From: Phocoena phocoena | Lineage: Eukaryota; Chordata; Mammalia; Artiodactyla; Phocoenidae | Direction: 5' to 3' | Length of the DNA stretch: 64,000 nucleotides | Assembly: GCF_963924675.1 (NCBI RefSeq) | Contig: NC_089236.1 | Span: 46,160,500-46,224,499 of the forward strand | Shown: piece after piece, positions 62,240 to 64,000 of the stretch | Layout: each line of letters starts with the position of its first letter | Position numbering within the stretch: the stretch's first letter is position 1 | Notes under the pieces: generated by a model | Databases searched by the model: none | What the model was told of the DNA's origin: nothing | The model's input: the letters and a program-made list of their open reading frames with translations, nothing else | Made by a program: the position numbers and the translations under genes

Positions 62240-64000
62240 ATAATAAAAAGTGAAGATAAGTATACACAGAATGAGGATAGAATAGGAAGGGATCTGTCTG
62301 TAATGAAGAAAAGTGTCTTAAGTAATATGGATAATAAAACTTTATCAGAAGAAAAGAAGAGGTTGAAGGTATGGTGGAGAGAGAGAGAGAATAGATCCAT
62401 GTTCTAACACAACTGGAGTACAGATAACAAGGTCAGGCTGAGGAGAACACAGATTTATCTACTTCATCTGGAAATAAACGAGAGAAGGCAGAATGCAAAT
62501 GCAGATGACTGAATCTGTGGAATTACTTATAGGATTTTTAAGATGTGCTTCTCTGTATGTCATTATTTTTTCAGTGCTGTGGCTGTTGAAACCATTCACT
62601 GAGAGCAAGAGTAAGGTGGGAAGGTAAGGCAGAGGAATCTAAGAAATGGAGAAAGTGTCTGAAACAGCTGTAGCAGATGGAAGAGAGAGCAGACTAAAGA
62701 CTATAATAGTTGGTCCTGTGGGATGGTCCAGCATGCACTGGAGAAGATGCTGATGTGTGGGGATCTTCAATTTTCTCCAGCAAGGCTTCAACCCCTGAGT
62801 ATAGGCCAACACAAGGCAGAAATTTGGATCTCTTCAAAGTTGAGGAGATGTGAGAAAATAAGACTGTAAAAGTAATGGAACAAATTGTTGACATTTAGAG
62901 AAGATTTGAATATAAGCTGAAGATGGAATCAAGATCTTGTTGAGGTCAAAGAGTAGTTAAATGAAAAAACTAGAAGGATAATAGGATATGGTTAAGTACT
63001 GAAATGTCTGAATATAGCGTTTTTGAGATTAAAGAAATCTGGTTGATGACTAGATTCCTGTATGGTCATAAATAGAAGGAAAGAGTAGAGTGGATAATAA
63101 AATCAAATAAATGTAAGACCGGGTGTAGAAAGGTTATCCATCCTTGGTCCCTGATTTCACTCCGGATGACAGCAGGACTTGTGTAGAATATCAGCTAGAT
63201 GTCAGGGATTTCTAGATATTAGCTCTGCCTGTGACTTGACCTCTCTCTTTACTATATCAATCACCTCCTCTCCTTTATATTTTATAATCATTTTACACAT
63301 AGTTTATTTCATTTAACTACATATATTCAAACTTTTTCAACAAGAAAAGGCCCTACTTTTTCACTGGATTGACTGAAAACACATTTATATCACAAAAATT
63401 CTTTAAAATGGTGTAAATTCTTAGACAGCTATAATATAACTGAGAAATGATCATTGGTTTAATTATATATATAATTAAACATATATATATATATACATAT
63501 AAATATATACATATATATATATAAAATCATCTTGGCACTACTGAAGAATACTGATGGTAATTTTCTTATGCAGAAGGAGGTGTGATAGAACACAGATGTT
63601 TCCAAATCCATATAGTTTATCATGAATCCCAGTTTTACAGTAACTATGATTTTAAAAAAACACTTAGTAGCTATCAATACTTTTCTTTGTCTATAAAATG
63701 AATGTTCAGTGTTTACACATTGGAGATAATATTTATTAAGTGAAAATCTGCATTAAAAATTCTATCCCTCTGAATAGAAAACATGATATACATCAAATCT
63801 TTGTTATCAACAATTAATATTTATTGCAGAAAAAAATGAAACAAAGGGAGACAAAGCAATCTTTAATAAACAGGTGAGTGCAAAAAGATTTGAAAATCAA
63901 TGAGATAAAATTGTCTTCCTCTTAAAATGAATTAAGTTAAAATCAATTTATTGCCAATCCATGGACAATAATTTAACCACTACCTTCAGGATTCAGAGGA
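62240..64000. other. Unassigned DNA to the window end
   Basis: Purine-rich to about 63100, with possible further L2 decay at 62530-62900. The AT microsatellite is at 63461-63524. No gene recognised. Confidence 0.45.
63461..63524 (+). repeat. (TA)n microsatellite
   Basis: ATATAT/ACATAT runs with few interruptions. Confidence 0.93.

Overview
This window looks like intergenic or intronic DNA from a cetacean (whale or dolphin) nuclear genome. The main evidence is repeated copies of the tRNA-derived CHR-type SINE (head reading GGGCTTCCCTGGTGGCGCAG, box B close to GGTTCG), in a short form of about 210 bp and a longer form of about 300-350 bp, plus several copies of one cetartiodactyl-type L1 lineage. 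I see no intact protein-coding gene. Nearly every long open frame lies in an L1, a SINE or a DNA-transposon remnant. The one piece of host-gene origin is a broken two-exon fragment of the sperm-type glyceraldehyde-3-phosphate dehydrogenase gene (GAPDHS), minus strand, 14282-14562.

Layout. 1-2779: AT-rich, with a 61-bp tandem duplication whose inverted copy lies about 1 kb away. 2780-10870: an ancient minus-strand L1M/HAL1-like element split by a near full-length younger L1 (copy 1, 3443-9324, minus, 7-bp target-site duplication) and by a Tigger-like DNA transposon (9947-10428). 10871-18515: sparse L2 fragments, two SINEs (12269, 17614), an LTR-like piece (17000-17440) and the GC-rich island with the GAPDHS exons. 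18516-20720: an old L1 in three pieces, the middle one inverted. 21790-28421: L1 copy 2 (minus, long 5'UTR, 3' end missing) carrying a young SINE and a 51-bp L1 tail insertion.

28422-36340: a long-form SINE, possible MaLR-like sequence, a GAAG microsatellite with a SINE beside it, and a long decayed HAL1/L1M. 36353-43122: L1 copy 3 (plus, full span, mutated, RT core deleted, another L1 tail inserted). 43135-50590: decayed L1M, L2 and a SINE nested inside a SINE. 50591-57345: an L1M 3' end crowded with SINEs and followed by L1 copy 4 (minus, 5' truncated), which holds a 47-bp piece of foreign transposon sequence. 57346-64000: a complete 528-bp Tigger-like transposon with TA target site, L2 fragments on both strands, MER5A, an LTR end and microsatellites.

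There is no operon-like organisation. The history read here is layered: L2/MIR-age and MER5A sequence, then L1M/HAL1 and Tigger elements, then the cetartiodactyl L1 copies, then the CHR SINEs. All four younger L1 copies have frameshifts and stops and should be dead. I found no convincing new multi-gene system; the items most worth checking are the GAPDHS exon pair, the transposon-derived insert inside L1 copy 4, and the inverted duplication at the start of the window. Family names come from recognising consensus-like sequence by eye, without a database search.
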